DNA of 64,000 bases from Protonemura montana (taxonomy: Eukaryota; Arthropoda; Insecta; Plecoptera; Nemouridae), in assembly GCA_947568835.1 (NCBI GenBank), contig OX387603.1, positions 18,996,651-19,060,650 on the forward strand, written 5' to 3'. The notes below the pieces were generated by a model that made no database searches, had not been told where the DNA came from, and saw only the letters and a program-made list of their open reading frames with translations. Shown in pieces: positions 32,449 to 44,300 of this stretch (the first letter of the stretch is position 1; each line of letters starts with the position of its first letter). Both the position numbers and the translations under genes were made by a program.

Positions 32449-35383
32449 CACATATTTCCAGTCTAGCTCCCTTTCCGAATGTATTTTTTGAAAATGCAAC
32501 TACTCTAGAGATGAAGTATTTGGACACCGGCACAAGAAATAATCTCACATGCAATTACGTGTCAGGTTATGTGGTATTCCTACGTGTTGGCACGGTCGGA
32601 GACACGTAAAACGTTTCAAGCGCTGATCAGTGATCAATGAATGTTTCTCACGTTAATCATCGAAAAGAACAATCCAGCATCCGCATGTACCAACAATCTG
32701 CAAGGCCGAGATCAATGACTATATCCCCTAGATGATTGTTACCATTTATGACTTATGACTTATGACTGGACAATGATGTTTATAAATCTTTCCCACGATG
32801 TTAACAAAAAAAAAAAACGTAATCAGGAATCAAAATGGGATTGATGTTTGGTTATGATAAACATGCTCTGCACTGTTATTATCCTAAACACTTTTGAGAA
32901 TATAAAACACCGAAGCGAAGAATCGTGCTTGTCATTCAAAATTTTATTTTTTATTTCTAGCCAATGCATTGGATCATTAGTATCGATTGCACGATATGGA
33001 ATACACATTCAGATTTAGGGCCCTGTGTGCATTTTCTGCTTCGCGGTCCAATGAACTCTATGTAGACCTGCGAGGCGAGAAATTGGCATTGCCATGGTGT
33101 TTTGTATTCGCCCGAAATCGGTGCGCAAATCCAAGGAGAATGGTAATAAAAAATTATTTTGTGTCATTTTATCATTTATCTTGTGTTTAAACTGTAATAA
33201 ATGTGTGCATGTTGCAATTAATTATGTTTTTGTTTTAAATAGTCAAATTGTTTTATGGACAAAGCAGGTGAAATCTCCTTGAAAGTTGACATAAAAGAGA
33301 GTTTATGGACACAAAAGCTAAATTTTAAGCCAGTCTTTGTTTTATTCAACTCACTATTTCAAAGCCATCTAGAATCTAGACCCATTTTTGTCATAAGAGC
33401 TACTGGAACCAAATTCAAACCGAGGGCTTGGAAATAGGTGGTTAGGTTAGGTTAGTTATCAAGGAAATTATTATTAACGGTCTTAAATTGACAGTGTTTG
33501 GGTTTTCGAACAGTGTTGGCTCACAATTAACATGCTCTTCCTATGAAATCTCCATCTGATTAATCTTTCAAATTTAATTACCGATCGAGAGCAGATTAGT
33601 GAAGAAGTTCAGTGACTGGCTCGAACTCAATTAACACTTGGAGTAATTACGATTCTAATCACGTCGCAGATGACACATGGAACCTATTTGTAATACTCAG
33701 ACAGCCACGGTCACACCTCAGCGGTTAATCATTTACACTTTCTGAGAGGAATCATTTGATTGATAATTGATCAAATAATTAGATATTTATCAACGAATTT
33801 AGTTGTCATGTAATTGATAATGAAAGTCAAGCGAAAAAATAACTAAACCACTTTAAAATGTAATAATATAATTTCTTGTATACCCAAGTACTTGCAATTC
33901 AAGTGCATTTCTTGGTGAATCAGATATTAGATTAATTTTTACATTAAAAAATTCACTTTGAAATAATTTGGAACGTAAAAAAAAACAAGATTTGAAAAAG
34001 GTCCATCGTATGTTGACCCAGCTCAACAGCTAATTAGTTCGGAGTCACCACTTGAGCTAAAATCAATAAAAATGTGTAGCACAATGCAGTCCACTCCTAA
34101 GTCCTGTCTTACTCATAAGCAAGTTAGACAATGTAATTATTAGACAAGACTATTTTTCATTTTTGATTACCTGGTTATGAAATAAAATATAGTTAAATTG
34201 CAATGAAAAATGCAAATACTAATCAACGTATTTTGCAACAGACGTATGTGTCTTTGAAGCAAAGTGACGAGTTTTTATTAAGAACTAGGATCTTCTATGG
34301 CGTTACAATCTGATCCCAATTAATTGATAACCTATCAATAATCACATTAGTTTTGTAACAGGCTTAAGAGTTAATTCTCTTGTTCATAAACCTAATTTTT
34401 AGCACCAGATAAATTATACCTCAGATTCAGAGAAAAACTTGAGACTGTTTCATCGAATGCTTATACTTAACCACTTATCCGATCGCGACGAAACAAAAAC
34501 TGGGCGACTCATCACACCTTTAGCAACAGATTGACGCTTATCAAAATCAAAGATATTATTTCGTCACACTCGTTGAAAATGAGCCTGCTCAAGGTGTTTT
34601 TTCGGTGTTTTTCAGAAAAAAATCAGAATTTTCACAGCAGCTGAGAATTCAAACTACCAAACAACTCGTAAAAAATTTTTTGTTGGGTCAACCATTTTCA
34701 AAAGCCTGCATTATTAATTGTAACCAGTTTTTATATACATTTTTTTAGAATCGATTTTCCGGAAAAAAGATCTTTTTTGGTTATACCCTAGAAAAAGAAG
34801 ATGGATGCGATACAACCCCCTTTATTTCATTTATATGCCTTCAGTATTCTGTGCCTCTGTAGCCGGCTCATCCCGCTATTTAATTTCGGAGATGACTACG
34901 ATGACATAAGCTCATCCAGCTAAGACATCATTCAAATAAAGATCATTCTATTTGCACTCTTTACAACGAGCGTAACTGCCAACATTACCGCATCTTGCAA
35001 TAACACCGCAGCATCTTTGCGCTTCTAATTATCACAATACTGAGACAGTACCGAGCCGCCCAACCAAACACCAAGATTTCGCGCCTTCTTGTTTGTCGAG
35101 ATCTGTCATTGGTCGAACAAAGATAAATCAAGATCACATGGCATATCGGATCATCTCAACAATGATTCTAATGATATTGTGAATTGTAGCCCTGCCAAGT
35201 ATAAATTATTAGCCATACATTATGTTTTATTATCCTTGTACTGTATCTTCGCTTGGCTGTGGCCTGTCACATTTTGTCTAGACTCTTTTCTCTTTGTGGG
35301 CCAAAACAGATTTTAAAGTCGGCCAGAATTCTTATTCGTAGCGAGAGTGCCAAGAAGTTGCCGGTGGAATAAATCAAAAATTG
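32449..35383. other. AT-rich noncoding DNA
   Basis: Contents: a TTATGAC heptamer repeated three times (about 32746-32767), and a short TTAGG run at 33442-33455. At about 32960-33141 a possible plus-strand exon lies between a TTTCTAG acceptor and a GTAATA donor, but two of its frames contain stops and the third opens only after an internal ATG. Nothing is firm. Confidence 0.45.
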
Positions 35384-35456
35384 CGCCCGAGCGGGGGCTC
35401 GAACCCCGGATCCTTAGGTTAAAAGCCTAATGCTCTACCGACTGAGCTACCCGGGC
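35384..35456 (-). tRNA. tRNA-Lys(UUU)
   Basis: Read on the minus strand, the 73-nt sequence folds into a complete cloverleaf. It has a 7-bp acceptor (GCCCGGG with CTCGGGC, one G-U), a D-stem GCTC/GAGC, and an anticodon stem TTAGG/CCTAA closing the loop CTTTTAA. The T-stem is CGGGG/CCCCG with loop TTCGAGC, and the discriminator is G. The anticodon is TTT, so it reads lysine AAA/AAG. No intron is present. A T5 run follows within a few bases of the 3' end, as expected of a Pol III terminator. All internal promoter boxes are intact, so this copy is probably active. Confidence 0.96.
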
Positions 35457-35623
35457 CGTCTATGCCTCTTTTGCGTTCAGTGTTTATTAAACATTAGCAT
35501 TACTGAGCCTACCTTAAAGTTTTAAGTTATATTAAGTTAAGTAAAGAATGCACATAAGGTTATTTAACGTTTAAAGGAGTAATTTCGTGCTGCCAAGAAC
35601 TTGGCGGTAGAAACAAATAATTC

Positions 35624-35700
35624 CCCACGAGCGGGGGCTTGAACCCCGGACCCTCAGATTGAAAAAAAACCTAATGCTTTACTGACTGGGCTACCCGGGC
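35624..35700 (-). pseudogene. Decayed duplicate of tRNA-Lys(UUU)
   Basis: This segment matches the intact tRNA 240 bp away in its D-arm and T-arm, and the similarity continues about 35 nt into the 3' flank. The duplication therefore included flanking DNA. The anticodon arm has been expanded by a T-run and no longer forms a stem. The acceptor has mismatches and the Pol III T-run terminator is missing. It is a pseudogene made by local duplication. Confidence 0.9.
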
Positions 35701-38700
35701 CGTAAGATATTGTTATTAATGATTTAAATATTTTAACTATTGAAATTAGAGATTATATTATTTGAAGTTCATATTTCAGTTTCGAAATCTCAAAGCTCAT
35801 TCAAAATGAGTCTTGATAATTTTAAATAATTGACTATTTTTTTGAGTCAAATGGTTTCATCTGACTTTGATTTGATCGATATTGCAGTTCACGATCTAAG
35901 AAACGAAATAAAATCTACATTATATTTTCAGGGAGAGCGATCGCGAGTAATTAAGAAATTCTGATTGCTGAAATGAGGTTGATATGTCGGAATCAGTCTC
36001 ATATCTGGACCAATCCGATGCATTTTCCATATCAGTAGAAACAATGTCGATACCTGTACAAACAATCAACTGCTTGTCATATGCTTGACTGCACTACACG
36101 AAATCTGATGGTAAATCAGACGAATCAGATCCCAGTTTGAATTTACAAAATCATTACAAAACGATTAAAATATGATCTCTTGAGTTTATTTTACCCGATT
36201 TCGATTTGATGTTTTTTTGCAAATTGTGGTATGCTAAGATTTCTTATAATCAGATCGATTGCACTTGCAATCGACTTTTTCTTTGATTCACTTTAATTCA
36301 CGTTATACACTAATTAATTGTCTTTATTTTCTATAAGACAAAGGTATTTCCTGTATTATTGTAAGCAATTTCTGAAATGATAATCCAATTAAAGTATTTC
36401 CAAATCACTTGATGCTTTTACCGAAAGAGTACGTTTAAAAATTGCATTGTCTGAAGTATACATTGTGTAGTTATAGCTTGGAGATAAAGAACGAGCTCTG
36501 TTGCAGTGCAAGTGCATCGTCTACATAGTGCATGAAATGCATCTCTCAACTGCAACCATGAGATGCAGTCTCGTGGTCAGCTTTTGTTTGTTGTCTTCTA
36601 GGCTGTCTGGCATGCGGTTGGTGCCTGGCAAAGATTTATTGTTCGCTGCGCTGTAATTTCTTGCTGATATTGCTGGTTTCTTGGAGGTAGTGCTCATATT
36701 TATGCAGTCTTTCCTCCTTTTCGTTCGAGAATTGCTAAAGACCTTCTTGCAAAAGTGCTGAGAAGTTGGTAGTTAGCGAAAGTGATGTAACGGTTTTAAA
36801 ACCAGATGTCGCTTCAGTTCTTCAGGACTTCAGGACTTCAGGACTTCAGGACTTTGCACGCCTGTATTCTGAAGTGTCAAACTAGTTTATTGAATAGTGC
36901 ATATTCTCTCACATTATTTTTTTAATTTCTTCATGCCAGCGTTTCGTCTCTTTCATAATTTAGCAATACTACATTCACAAAGAGACTTTGCGACCAAAGA
37001 AAAATAATTAGACCATCGCATTTTGTTGTCAAATTCTATCACGGGATGAATCGCATCAGTTGATATTTCATCAGCGCAGGTCTTTACTGAAGTCGCTGGA
37101 TAAAGGCGAAAATGATTTTACATTTGGAAAATTTACAAATTTCGAAAGTTTGCTGGAAAAAAAAACACAATTTTTGGCTCTAGAACATAGAATATTCAGT
37201 TTTTTTTTAAACTTTTGTAAATTTTGCCAGGCTCGAAATGTTTAGGTCGATTTTGCTGAAAAGAGCAAACCCCAGAGTTAAGAACATAAAAAAAAATCCT
37301 CAAAAATCGGAGCAGCCTTTTCAGAGCGAATAAATACTCACACTCAAAGCACTTTATTTTGGGGTATAGTTGCAGACTTATCGTCGCTCGCTACGCTCAC
37401 CAACAATTACACAAATATTTTCTCGTTTAAAATAACGTGTGTGAATTTCATCCGAGGACCGCGAAGAATGCAACACAAGAGACACTAATAATTAATGATA
37501 CATCTCATTTCTCGACAAGGAAACTGGTTCCTATAGCTAACCAGCGTCCAGCAGCACCGGAGTCAGCCGGCTCCCATAGCTAATCTGTCGGCCAAGAATT
37601 TGTGCACCTTTTTTTCGAATCGCATGGACCATCACGCTTCATACTTACACGTTTTTCTGCTCTTGCTTTCTATTTTTCTTCGCCCGAACGATGCCCAATC
37701 GTCGCGTGGTGTGTGATATTTACGGGCGTGGTTAGTTTAGTACACGCTAGTGACAATTCTCTGTGCAAATTGCGAGATCGTTTCGGTTTGTTAGGTGCGG
37801 TAACCCGTGGCGACACGTGTCGGTTGCGCGCGAGATTCAAATTTTATACAGTTTTATTTCAATTTGATTCCGTGTTAACAGAATGAAGAACTAATTTGAA
37901 GACAGGGCGTTGAATTCTTCAGGACTCTCATTAAAATTGTAACTCAATAAGAAAGGGCACGTTAATTAATGATCGAATTAATTGTTTTACAGTTATTCTG
38001 TAGATTAACTACTTTGTATCGGTTGTCAAATATGGAAGAACTCTAACTGACGTTACAAAACGGAATTTCACTGTGGTATTTTGTAAATGGCTCATTTTCC
38101 TTGCAGTTTGCATGATAGTGGTTAAAAGCATCCGGATTAAAAGTTAATTTTCCTTCTTCCTCAACGCTAACCAGAAAAACAAAGTACGTCATAATGCGAA
38201 ACTAGATATATTTTGTGTTTGAGATCTTGTTTTGGATGTAGAGAAGTGATAAATGTGATATTGTCACTGGATCGCGTTTGTGCAAGAGTCAAAGCGAGGA
38301 AAATTTGACACTAAGTCAAATTATATATTCCAATTGTGTAACTCTGTAATCCTGGACAACCACTGCCATGAAAATGCACGTTGCAATATAATGAATTTAA
38401 AAGCATCCACATTAGGTGGTCCCAGGATTTAAGTAATAAAGCACACAAAAGAATCGGTCTTGGGTTCGATCTCAGCTCGACGTCATTCTTTCACATTTAA
38501 TTTCTAGTGTATTTCTTGAACCATCGTTATTTTGAAAGGTTGGCTACAGCTTTCTACAAACTTACGAGTGACTGCAAAAATCTCCATCCCTAAAGTTCAC
38601 CAAAAAAATTCCAAAAACATCAAGCGCATGTAGATGAAAAGCAGTTAGCTGAAATAACGTGCACTCTCCAAGATATCAGAAAACTTGCTAATACTTCAAT

Positions 38701-41700
38701 CGCAGAAAATGGCATTGACGTTTAGCGACTTGAAAACATTTGTATCTACCGTGTCCCGGTGCACGCAGAAATGTGACAAACACAGCTGATCGATCGGTGC
38801 ACTTGCTGTGATTGCTTAAAAAACGTCATCAACTGCATGAGCTGTTCGACAAATGCAATAGTGAATAATCTGAAATCGAAACAATTGCTGACAATTAGTC
38901 AGACCTGATATCAATTACGTTTCTTTCCTGTAATTGCAATTAGCAGAATGTCAAGAAAAATGCTGAGATGAATTCGAAGGGGACAGGATATGCATTACCT
39001 GATTTTTACAACGTCGGCTAGGTAGCCACAAATTCGCAAAATAATTAACTAAAATTAAAATAGAATCTTCTCGTGTTTCGCAGCCTCGTGAAATCCACAT
39101 ACGAACACAAAATCCGTCGTCAAGTTTCCAGTAACTTACACATTTGACAGAACAGCACCCATACAAAGCCAACAAAAAGGGTTACCTTTCAAAACATAAC
39201 TCCCTGACAATCGCATCAAAATTAATTTTGCCCCATTGCCTGCGGACCATGTTGAAAACCATGTTCTAAAAGATCAGAGCACAGCTCGCCGATATCTTCA
39301 CAGCGAATAAAACCAACAGTGGTGGATAGCACCCTTCATTTCGAACCACAGGTGGACAGCGATGAACCAACTAGCTCCTCTCCAGTCCCAAAACATTATC
39401 TCTTGTAACCCAATTGATATTCCAAATACCCAATAAACAAGCATGCCAATTTATCAAGCTTGTTATGATTAATACCACCCTCTGTCTTTACTAGCATCAT
39501 CTACAAACTACAAACGAATCAACTGGCCAAATTAACATGGCCAAGACGCCACTGCCTATAAGAACAGGTGAGAAAGGGAGTGAGAAACATCTTTGTCCAG
39601 CGACGAAGTAGGAGTAAGACGAAGATGAAGACGAAGACGATCTCCTCTTCTATTGTTATGTTAGCACCGAGCGGCTGTTGGAGGCAGCCAATACAAAGGG
39701 CCAGTGATTACCCGATGGCTGCTCTGAGGAATGTAATACGGTACAAGCAGATCAAAAACACTATCGGACTGGATTTCTGTTACTTCACATGGGAAATAAC
39801 ACCTTCTTTTTCGGGCGAGATTGTCTAGGAGTGATCATCGTGCTGTGACTAACATATCTAATACTCTAATAGGAATACAGACTTTTTAAAACATGAAGAT
39901 TCCCTGTGGGTTTTTTTTTTATGTTTTGAGCGCAATATTTTTTTGACGTGTTAAAATAGGTCCGGGATCGATGTTGGCAAGGTGATATTTGGGTTAATTT
40001 TTATGTTTTACTTTCTAGTACGTTTACCTGTTGTGCGGTATTGAGACATGGGACTTTCTAAAATTCCTGGATAACGGTTGAAAAGAACGAGACTCCCAAA
40101 TGTCTACGGACAATTCAATATGGTGAGTGGGTAATAAAATCGAAATAGTTTCCTTTCATTTTAAGCATTTGAGTCATGAGCTAATTTAAAACAAAAGTGC
40201 ATGATCTATAAAATCTACCTGATGCCAGGTAAGTACATATTTATGCCAGCTTGGCAGCAGATCACAGATAGCGAAGTTTTAGGTGTTCATATTACATTTT
40301 CAATATCCGAAACCTTTTCTTTGGCATGATAGTACCTATATATACCTAGCTATTTTAACGTACTCGTACAAGCAATTTTTCCAGCAGTACAAAATGCAGG
40401 CCATTAAATCGCGAGACGCATGCGAGGAAAACGATACGGTCCTTATTTGGAAGCAACAGGATGGAAAACTATTTGAAACAAGTTTGAATTCGCTACGACC
40501 ACGACTGAAATGGAGTCAGCTTTGCCGTTGTCTCGTTGATTAGAAATGCAGTTTATCGACTCGAGTCTCTGACCACCTCTGACTTCTCGCCTCGGAAATA
40601 AAATGCAACCTGCAGTCACATCTTTGTGTAGGTAACTAGAAAAGGGGCATACGATGGGCTGGCGATATTACAATTTTCTTAACTCCTAGGTAAAGTGGGA
40701 GTTAAATTAATTGCCTTGGCAACAACCGACCACATGCAGTGAAAGTCAGCTGTTTCTGAGAGTTGGGACCGTAACTCATTGTTGAAAAATATTGTAATTC
40801 CCGGCTTAAGGGGAGCTAAATTGTAGATTAGTATATTTACAAAGCAATGATCAACACGTGTTTAATGATTTGATACTCTCCAGAAGTTCAATTGAAACTT
40901 TTGTGGACCTTTATTGGAGTAACGCCGAGTTTCATGGCTGATTAGGTCTGAATGAAAATAGACTAAGGTCATCTGCAAACCATAGTAGACCAAAGATATA
41001 AATAACTTCTATTAGATTTGTAGTAGAAAGTCACCTGGCACATTTTTCGGAATTCTTGTTTTCTCGGTTATTGTTATATGGATGGAGAACGGCAAAAAAT
41101 AACTTTTTTTTTTTAACGAAGAATATAGATTTATGACATTTTTTCGTCGGTTTATTTGCAGTTGTCTGTGAGATATAATGACACGTTTCTAAGTGAATTA
41201 TGTGAAATTTTAATACGATTATAAAACATCTCTACTTTCGTGTTATTGGGGACTCGAATCCGATGAAATTCCTTCGGAAATTTCGACACTTCCTAAATTC
41301 TAAAAAACAGTTGATGGCCCCACAAATCTATTTTCATTCAAGAATAGAATTTCCCTAAAACTCGAGTTACCTATACGGAAGCTATCGTAAAACAGTTTCC
41401 ATGTAAATCTACATCTTTACGACCATAAAAAAGTCCCCCCATTCGCGATCCCATAGCAGACCGCAATCCCCATCGCCACCCATTGCATAACTCTCTAAGT
41501 AGACAATGTGAAATACAACACAGCGTGGTTTTTAGCATTGTATGTACGGTGTACCAGAGGCCGCTGGTCTGACTCGGACCATCGACTCTTGCGTGGTAAC
41601 TCCTTCTCGGGTAAGATATGAACCGGTTGGCCGAGACGCGACTTGCCTCCCGAGTCCAGCCTCAAGACAAAGCCGTCACTGACGATGCTACCTGCAGAAG

Positions 41701-42410
41701 ATACGCATTGTCTAGTCGCCCAAGTCTCGGTCCACGAACTCCTCCGAGCAGCATCCGACGCGGCGAGCTACTCGAGTCATCATCATCTTCTTACCTCCGA
41801 CTCACCGCGGCCAGAGCCATTATCCAGGAGCGGACATACCAACATACTAATAAACTCAGCGTTAATCGGTGCCTTTAGAAGACACACATTCAAACTATTT
41901 GGCTACCAAGTTTAAAAACCGTATTCATTCTATGTGGGGACCCAAAGAGGTTTGGTTTTTCATGAATTATTATGTGATCAACCTTTTTTTCGGGGAATAT
42001 AATGAATCAACGTTGGGCTGACCGCGAACCGTCCATTAGTATGTTATGAAGAAAGAGTAATAGGGTCATACTAGAAGGATAATTAATCCAGAATGATTTG
42101 GGATTATCCTTCTCTTTTGGGTGCAGCGCGAACTAAACTGCTTGTTGGTTTCTTCTCCAAGATATATTATCCAAGAAACAATAAGATAAAGAAAATACGT
42201 CTTTATTAGAAGGTAAAACTTACAAATTAATTGCCTATTTAGCTGCAAAGTGAGCCGATTTGCTTTACATTTTTCACAGTTTGGTACACTATTTAAAAAT
42301 GATCTCTTTTTACTCAAAAGTATCTTGGCAAGCAATAGTTTTAAGCTATTTGGTAATTAATATCGTGAACAAAGACAGCAATCCACGTAGGAATACAGTA
42401 CATTCTTCTA
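35701..42410. other. AT-rich intergenic DNA between tRNA-Lys and Inx7
   Basis: No supported gene. There is an 8-bp tandem repeat at 36821-36852, a CpG-rich patch at about 37670-37840, and a GAAGAC-type purine run at about 39611-39640. A second CpG-rich patch lies at about 41560-41830 and includes a strong donor-like CGG|GTAAGATA near 41611. Either patch could be a promoter or first exon, but nothing links them to a coding exon. A possible tRNA-derived GGGTTCGATCTC motif occurs near 38465. Confidence 0.45.
36821..36852. repeat. 8-bp tandem repeat (TTCAGGAC x4)
   Basis: Four exact head-to-tail copies, flanked by partial units on both sides. Confidence 0.95.
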
Positions 42411-42416
42411 TTTATT
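42411..42416 (-). promoter_or_regulatory. Candidate Inx7 poly(A) signal
   Basis: TTTATT on the plus strand reads AATAAA on the minus strand, about 235 nt after the Inx7 stop. It is the nearest canonical signal; another lies at 42202-42207. The choice is inferred from position only. Confidence 0.4.
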
Positions 42417-42651
42417 TACGTTCCCTAGCAAAATATCAATAACCCAAGTTTGGACTTGGTGCCCGGACTTGGTTCGAGCACATGCTACTCGTATTTGAGA
42501 TCAAGGTTTTCTCAACAAAACCAACATCTCAGACCATAATAAGCTTTTGCTTAATAACAACATCAATTAAAAACTTCCTGGATATAAATAAAAATATAAG
42601 TACAAAAGGTAGTAAGTCAGATCGCTTTTATAAATTTAATTCCCATTTGAA

Positions 42652-43851
42652 TTAAGAGTCCTTGCGATCTTTTTTTATCAGTTTCTCTTCGGCAGGCGAG
42701 CCGTTTTCTATACTTGGTCCAGGCACTATTTTATCCTCCTCCATTTCAAACGCAAGGCCCTTGACAAGTTCCCTAAAAACAAAACTGTTCATACTGTGCC
42801 CCATATAAAACAAAAACAGCCAATCCGAAAAACCGCATCGCGCCGTAATCGTTCTCAAACTACTGCGATCCACCACCGTTGGAAAGGCCCACTTATTGAA
42901 CGCAGAACTGCGCGAGTGCAGAAAGAAAGAGGCGATCCTCCACAGCAGCCCGACGGAGGTTACCACGATGAGGAAAAGCAGCCAGAACCAAATGAAAATG
43001 TAGATCTTCTCGTTGATGATGTTCAAGGCCATCACACACAGAGCGTCGTGGTTCTGCAGCGATCCCGATGCACCATATTTGTAGAAACTGCATTTGGTCA
43101 CTTTAGGGAAGATTATGTCCAAGGGGTTGATTGTGTCCTCGTCGTAGGGATCCATTACCCGTGGGCCGAGACTGATAAAAGCACCCCCGAGGAACATGTT
43201 CGTGAAATAAATTTGGAATATCAGATTAAAGACGTTGAGTGCTTCACACGTGACAAGCGAAATGCCCCAAAACTGGTTGAGATTTAGGTGGTCTATAAAC
43301 GCTCTCCGCACACGAGTCACCCTGTCTTCGAATTCAGCCACGGACGGCACCGCAGACTTGTTTAATTTCAACGCCGTGTCTCTCAAAGCCATCGCTGCAT
43401 TTTCAAATCCGTTCACCATCGACATTATTTTGCCACCTTCAATATTTTTCCAAACAAGATGGGGCACATAAAACATGAGCGCTTGCAAGAATAGTACGAA
43501 AGGCACCCACTGATAATACGCGTGCACTATGATAGGTTCTCCTTCCGCTAACGGGCCGATTCCGCTGTGGGGCACCATCCTTGCGGCGACGGCGGTCTCA
43601 TTGAGATGGCGGACTACCGTGAAAGTGGTGGTGAAAAAGCAGTATGTTTCTATCACGTGTGGAGCCACCCCACTGTCGGCGATGCATCGGATGTGTTCAC
43701 CTATATATTGCCGACTGCTGACAAGCACAGTTGCCCCAAGGAAGATTGCGAACGAAACCCGGTAGTAAAGTCTAAACACTGAGTTGTCGATCACTGCTGG
43801 TTTCTTTTTGATTTTGATGTGCTGTGATAAACCACCGAATGCGGCCAACAT
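42652..43851 (-). CDS. Inx7: Innexin-7 (gap-junction subunit), complete, single coding exon
   Basis: The 399-residue protein is a complete innexin and is closest in recognised sequence to insect innexin 7. Shared features are the SRQYIGEHI block after the first membrane segment, the FFTTTFTVVR stretch, and the longer cytoplasmic loop with the PSVAEFEDRV segment at 169-178. Membrane segments are at about 31-47, 113-132, 197-221 and 283-304. The extracellular cysteine pairs are C56/C71 and C254/C272, with YYQW at 112-115. The sequon N84-E-T lies in the first extracellular loop and could be glycosylated. The C-terminal tail is charged and lysine-rich. An in-frame TAG 12 nt upstream fixes the start. 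There is no intron in the coding sequence. The gene converges on Inx2 about 23 kb away. An innexin of another orthology group is less likely because of the length and loop features. Confidence 0.95.
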   Translation of the reverse strand: MLAAFGGLSQHIKIKKKPAVIDNSVFRLYYRVSFAIFLGATVLVSSRQYIGEHIRCIADSGVAPHVIETYCFFTTTFTVVRHLNETAVAARMVPHSGIGPLAEGEPIIVHAYYQWVPFVLFLQALMFYVPHLVWKNIEGGKIMSMVNGFENAAMALRDTALKLNKSAVPSVAEFEDRVTRVRRAFIDHLNLNQFWGISLVTCEALNVFNLIFQIYFTNMFLGGAFISLGPRVMDPYDEDTINPLDIIFPKVTKCSFYKYGASGSLQNHDALCVMALNIINEKIYIFIWFWLLFLIVVTSVGLLWRIASFFLHSRSSAFNKWAFPTVVDRSSLRTITARCGFSDWLFLFYMGHSMNSFVFRELVKGLAFEMEEDKIVPGPSIENGSPAEEKLIKKDRKDS

Positions 43852-44300
43852 TTTTATTGGCTATGTGCACAGACCACTGTTATTAAACTTGACTGATCAC
43901 TTATAGAATGTCTCACAGTAATGACGATGTCATGACAGTTTTTTCAACGTCGCATTCCCAACGCTCACCAGTAGCTAGATCGCTTACGAGCACACTTTGC
44001 ACTTAGTAAATCAATGGTTTCAAATTATATTTTCTGCACACATATGATGTTTCAACAGGAAATCAGCAGCACAAAGTACACCACAACTGAACACTCTCAA
44101 GCGTCGGTGACAAATAAAATCAACAAATCGCACGAAATTAGCAAAAATACCGCAAAATCTTCTTCGACGACGAATCGTTCTACACACTTTCAGTTTCCCG
44201 TTTGAAGTCAAGCGACGTACTGCACCGAGAAAGTACCGTTGGCCACCTTCCTTATCAGCGCCTCGTGTTCGAGTTGTCAGTCTTTTAAAACAATTCCTTC
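43852..44300 (-). promoter_or_regulatory. Inx7 5' leader and promoter region (inferred)
   Basis: If the leader is unspliced it holds three very short upstream ORFs on the minus strand at 43913-43933, 43944-43955 and 44020-44043. A TCAGT initiator-like motif is at 44086-44090 (minus strand). No TATA box stands out. The transcription start is not known, so these are candidates only. Confidence 0.3.

Noticed and set aside
33442..33455. TTAGG repeats resembling insect telomere sequence
   Set aside because: Fewer than three units; such short runs are common by chance.
42796..43287. 163-codon plus-strand open frame
   Set aside because: Antisense shadow of Inx7.
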